From an uncultured Oscillospiraceae bacterium (GTDB lineage: Bacteria; Bacillota; Clostridia; Oscillospirales; Oscillospiraceae), in contig CAKUHJ010000085.1 of the NCBI GenBank assembly GCA_934655935.1, positions 1-8,431 of the forward strand: 8,431 nucleotides of DNA, given 5' to 3'. The notes below the pieces were generated by a model. It was not told where the DNA came from and did no database searches. It saw only the letters and a program-made list of their open reading frames with translations. Of this stretch, positions 6,431 to 8,431 are shown piece after piece (the first letter of the stretch is position 1; each line of letters begins with the position of its first letter). Made by a program: the position numbers and the translations under genes.

Positions 6431-6453
6431 GAAGGGGGCAAAAAGCCCCCTTC
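6431..6453. repeat. GC-rich hairpin in the repeat-element core
   Basis: GAAGGGGGC (6431-6439) pairs perfectly with GCCCCCTTC (6445-6453) around an AAAAA loop. It looks like a terminator stem, but GCGTT follows, not a T-run, so termination on the plus strand is doubtful. Confidence 0.8.
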
Positions 6454-6466
6454 GCGTTCAATCAAG

Positions 6467-6500
6467 CGGTTTTCTGGACTTCAAAAAGTTCAGAAAACCG
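6467..6500. repeat. 15-bp hairpin in the repeat-element core
   Basis: CGGTTTTCTGGACTT (6467-6481) pairs with AAGTTCAGAAAACCG (6486-6500) with a single G-T pair and a four-base loop (CAAA). Such a long, nearly perfect stem right beside the previous hairpin is hard to explain by chance. Confidence 0.85.
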
Positions 6501-6536
6501 GGCTCAGCGGGGCGAAAAGACGTTTTCGACACGCTG

Positions 6537-6574
6537 CACTGCCCTGGCGGGCCCCTGCGGGCCTGCCAGGGCAG
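6537..6574. repeat. 38-bp hairpin repeat, copy 2
   Basis: This is an exact copy of 6335-6372, 202 bases downstream. The unit is nearly self-complementary, so the pair can be read as direct or inverted. With the inner TGTCGAAAA ends included, inverted is the better description. It lies about 30 bases before the glmS promoter. Confidence 0.9.
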
Positions 6575-6603
6575 CTTGCGCCTGTGCGAGCAGAAAATAG
6601 AGG

Positions 6604-6632
6604 TAGCTTTTTTCCCCGTTTTGTAATATAAT
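6604..6632 (+). promoter_or_regulatory. Probable glmS promoter
   Basis: A perfect TATAAT lies at 6627-6632. The matching -35 region with a 17-base spacer, TAGCTT (6604-6609), is poor. TTTGTA (6620-6625) and TACAAA (6632-6637) form a dyad over the -10, which could be a regulator site or chance in AT-rich DNA. Transcription from about 6639 would place the ribozyme cleavage site some 75 bases into the mRNA, consistent with glmS leaders. Confidence 0.6.
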
Positions 6633-6711
6633 ACAAATATCGCAGAAATGATCGCACCGTATGCGTGTGAAGCGGAAGGGAGGACGGCGGTTTTCGGCTC
6701 AGGCCGGCAGT

Positions 6712-6905
6712 AAGCGCCACGAGCCGGGGCGTGCCCCGGACGACGAGGAGAAACGTGATCGAAGCATTCGGCGGATGCGTTTCCGTGCGGCCGCGCATGT
6801 GACAGGATCTACAAATATGCGGGCAACCGCAAAACAGAGGGATTCTGAGCGGCAATCAGGCAAATGTCTGCGAGTTTGTCCTGCATAACGGGGAAACTGT
6901 CCCTA
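6712..6905 (+). ncRNA. glmS ribozyme (glucosamine-6-phosphate-activated self-cleaving leader)
   Basis: The catalytic core is recognisable: AGCGCC (6713-6718), GACGAGG (6742-6748) and ATCGAAGCATTCGGCGGATGC (6758-6778). Cleavage in characterised members falls just before the G of GCGCC, here between 6713 and 6714. The P1-type arm is CCGGGG/CCCCGG (6724-6739). P2 is GAAACG (6750-6755) with CGTTTC (6778-6783). P2.1 is GCAT/ATGC. A P3 arm begins TGCGG and ends CCGCA around 6786-6831, with an extra CGCAT/ATGCG helix inside. The P4 region continues to roughly 6905 and its 3' limit is approximate. In known members, glucosamine-6-phosphate acts as coenzyme for cleavage and the cut mRNA is degraded, giving feedback repression of glmS. 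Its position directly before glmS confirms the call. Confidence 0.93.
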
Positions 6906-6924
6906 TTTTCAGGAGGAACTTTTT

Positions 6925-8431
6925 ATGTGTGGTATTGTTGGCTATATCGGCCGGGAGCAGGCCGCGCCCATTCTGCTGGACGGGCTGCAGCGGCTGGAGT
7001 ACCGCGGATACGATTCCGCGGGCGTGTGCGTTGCCGGCAGCGGCGGGCTCGAGGTGGCGAAGACCAAGGGGCGGCTGCAGAACCTGATCGACATGACCGA
7101 CGGCGGACGGAGCCTTCCGGGCACGCTTGGCATCGGCCATACCCGCTGGGCGACGCACGGCGAGCCGAACGACGTCAATTCCCACCCGCATCTGTCCCAG
7201 GACGGCAGAATTGCCGTCGTACACAACGGCATTATTGAAAATTATCTGGAAATCCGGGATTTCCTGCAGGAAAAGGGCGTCCGCTTCGCCTCGGAGACCG
7301 ATTCGGAGGTCGTCGCGCAGCTGCTGGAATACTGCTACCGGCAGACCGGAGATATGCTGAGCGCGTTGTTCATGGTGCTGCGGCGCATCGAGGGCGCGTA
7401 TGCGCTGGGCATTCTCTGCGCCGACACGCCGGATCAGATGTTCGCCGCGCGCAAGGATGCGCCCTTGCTGCTCGGCTACGGAGAGGGCTGCAATTTTATT
7501 GCCTCGGACGTGACGGCGCTGGTGCGCCACACGCGGGATGTGGCGTATATGGACGACGGCGAGGTTGCCGTCCTGACCCGCGAGGGAATCACGGTCCTGA
7601 GCCCCATGGAGCTTCCGGTTGAAAAGGAGCACCAGCACATCGACTGGGAAATTTCCGCTGCGGAAAAGGGCGGCTATGAGCATTTCATGCTCAAGGAGAT
7701 CATGGAGGAGCCGGAGGCTCTCAGAAGGGCGATCAGCCCGCGCATTGCGGACGGGAAGGTCGTGCTGGAGGGGCTGAAGATCCGCTATGCCGATTATGAC
7801 CGGCTGTATATCATTGCCTGCGGCTCGTCCTACCATGTCGGAATGGTCGGAAAGTACAACATGGAGCGGCTTCTGCGCATCCCGGTGGAGGTGCAGCTGG
7901 CCTCGGAGTTCCGCTACTGCGACCCCATTGTGACGGACCGGACGCTCGCCATCATCATCAGCCAGTCCGGCGAGACGCTGGACACCATGGCGGCCCTGCG
8001 CGAGGCCAAGGCCCGCGGCGCGAGAATTCTGTCCATCGTCAACGTGGTCGGAAGCTCCATCGCCCGCGAGTCGGACGATGTGCTCTACACCTGGGCGGGG
8101 CCGGAGATCGCCGTGGCGACGACGAAGGCCTACTCCACGCAGATGGCGGTTCTGAATCTGCTGACGCTGGATATGGCGCGGCAGCTTCATACGCAGCCGG
8201 AGGAAACCATCGCGGAGCTGACGGCGGCGCTGGCCCGGATTCCGGAGCAGGTCAGCGAGGTTCTGGCCAGCCGTACGCAGATTCAGTATTACGCCTCGCA
8301 GTATTTCAACCACAACTCGGTCTTCTTTATCGGCCGGAATCTGGACTACGCGCTGGGGCTGGAGGGCTCGCTGAAGCTCAAGGAAATTTCCTATATTCAT
8401 TCCGAGGCCTATGCCTCGGGCGAGCTCAAGC
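6925..8431 (+). CDS. glmS: Glutamine--fructose-6-phosphate aminotransferase (isomerizing), C-terminus beyond the window
   Basis: The enzyme makes glucosamine-6-phosphate from fructose-6-phosphate and glutamine, the first step toward UDP-GlcNAc and peptidoglycan. 502 codons are present of the roughly 600 usual. The glutaminase domain begins MCGIVGYIG, with Cys2 as the N-terminal nucleophile. LEYRGYDSAG (24-33), HTRWATHG (72-79) and NGIIEN (101-106) are all intact. The first SIS (sugar isomerase) domain shows ACGSSYH (298-304), SQSGETLDT (346-354) and the ATTKAYSTQ motif (398-406). The second SIS domain starts near 455 and reaches HSEAYASGELK (492-502) at the window edge. The ATG is supported by AGGAGG at 6911-6916, 8 bases upstream, and directly follows the glmS ribozyme. 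The gene looks functional so far, with no frameshift. Confidence 0.97.
   Translation, partial: MCGIVGYIGREQAAPILLDGLQRLEYRGYDSAGVCVAGSGGLEVAKTKGRLQNLIDMTDGGRSLPGTLGIGHTRWATHGEPNDVNSHPHLSQDGRIAVVHNGIIENYLEIRDFLQEKGVRFASETDSEVVAQLLEYCYRQTGDMLSALFMVLRRIEGAYALGILCADTPDQMFAARKDAPLLLGYGEGCNFIASDVTALVRHTRDVAYMDDGEVAVLTREGITVLSPMELPVEKEHQHIDWEISAAEKGGYEHFMLKEIMEEPEALRRAISPRIADGKVVLEGLKIRYADYDRLYIIACGSSYHVGMVGKYNMERLLRIPVEVQLASEFRYCDPIVTDRTLAIIISQSGETLDTMAALREAKARGARILSIVNVVGSSIARESDDVLYTWAGPEIAVATTKAYSTQMAVLNLLTLDMARQLHTQPEETIAELTAALARIPEQVSEVLASRTQIQYYASQYFNHNSVFFIGRNLDYALGLEGSLKLKEISYIHSEAYASGELK

Larger units (their letters stand above)
6335..6574. mobile_element. MITE-like palindromic repeat element with hairpin ends
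   Basis: About 240 bases between the dockerin gene and glmS form one symmetrical structure. The two ends are inverted copies of each other over some 53 bases. Each contains a self-complementary 36-38-base hairpin and then TGTCGAAAAAC (6380-6390), mirrored as GTTTTCGACA (6522-6531). The core holds three more hairpins. No open frame with a start signal lies inside and no target-site duplication is obvious. Non-autonomous elements and REP-like palindromes look like this. I recall TGTCGAAAA-type ends in clostridial intergenic repeats but cannot verify it. A structured non-coding RNA is the main alternative. If transcribed from upstream, it would also cap the 3' end of the dockerin mRNA. Confidence 0.55.

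Noticed and set aside
6335..6574. CRISPR array
   Set aside because: There are only two copies of the 38-bp unit. The 164-base interval between them is itself structured, and no cas gene is present.
6661..6888. 75-residue ORF inside the glmS leader
   Set aside because: It coincides with the ribozyme, whose conserved bases explain the sequence. Translation is implausible, although a GGGAGG lies nearby.
6856..8400. 514-residue minus-strand open frame opposite glmS
   Set aside because: It is antisense to a clear glmS gene, and its sequence is shadow-like.

Overview
The window looks like a chromosome segment from a gut-type member of the Clostridia (Firmicutes), probably close to Oscillospiraceae/Ruminococcaceae. 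The basis is GC-rich coding DNA with AT-rich promoters, near-consensus sigma-A promoters, strong AGGAGG ribosome binding sites, a glmS ribozyme ahead of glmS, and a secreted dockerin/Ig-like/GLUG protein. The taxonomic placement is inference.

Layout. (1) Bases 1-55 hold the first 18 codons of a leftward gene whose start resembles ceramidase-like hydrolases. (2) Bases 56-507 are a divergent control region with a consensus promoter on each strand and several small dyads or direct repeats. (3) Bases 508-2313 hold two rightward CUT1-type sugar ABC permease genes, ending in a clear intrinsic terminator at 2329-2360. No binding protein or ATPase gene accompanies them. (4) Bases 2411-2662 hold a weakly supported orphan ORF. 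(5) A strong promoter at 2683-2710 feeds a cobalamin (B12) riboswitch (about 2760-2890). Its leader carries a terminator (2939-2974) and a mutually exclusive antiterminator pairing. (6) Bases 3113-6319 encode a 1068-residue secreted protein: signal peptide, DUF4465-like domain, three Big_2 Ig-like domains split by an unrecognised domain, a GLUG-type repeat region and a C-terminal dockerin. (7) Bases 6335-6574 hold a highly structured palindromic repeat element, with two identical 38-bp hairpins facing each other across an inverted-repeat-bounded core. (8) Bases 6604-6905 hold the glmS promoter and glmS ribozyme. (9) glmS (glucosamine-6-phosphate synthase) begins at 6925 and runs off the end at codon 502.

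The most interesting unit is the B12-riboswitch-controlled dockerin protein. A sequence-visible B12 aptamer plus terminator directly precedes a gene for a non-enzymatic-looking secreted protein with a DUF4465-like module. This suggests an extracellular corrinoid-capture factor that docks onto a cohesin-bearing surface scaffold. The function is inferred and not shown by the sequence. Two of the four complete or partial transcription units are controlled by metabolite-sensing RNAs (B12 and glucosamine-6-phosphate).
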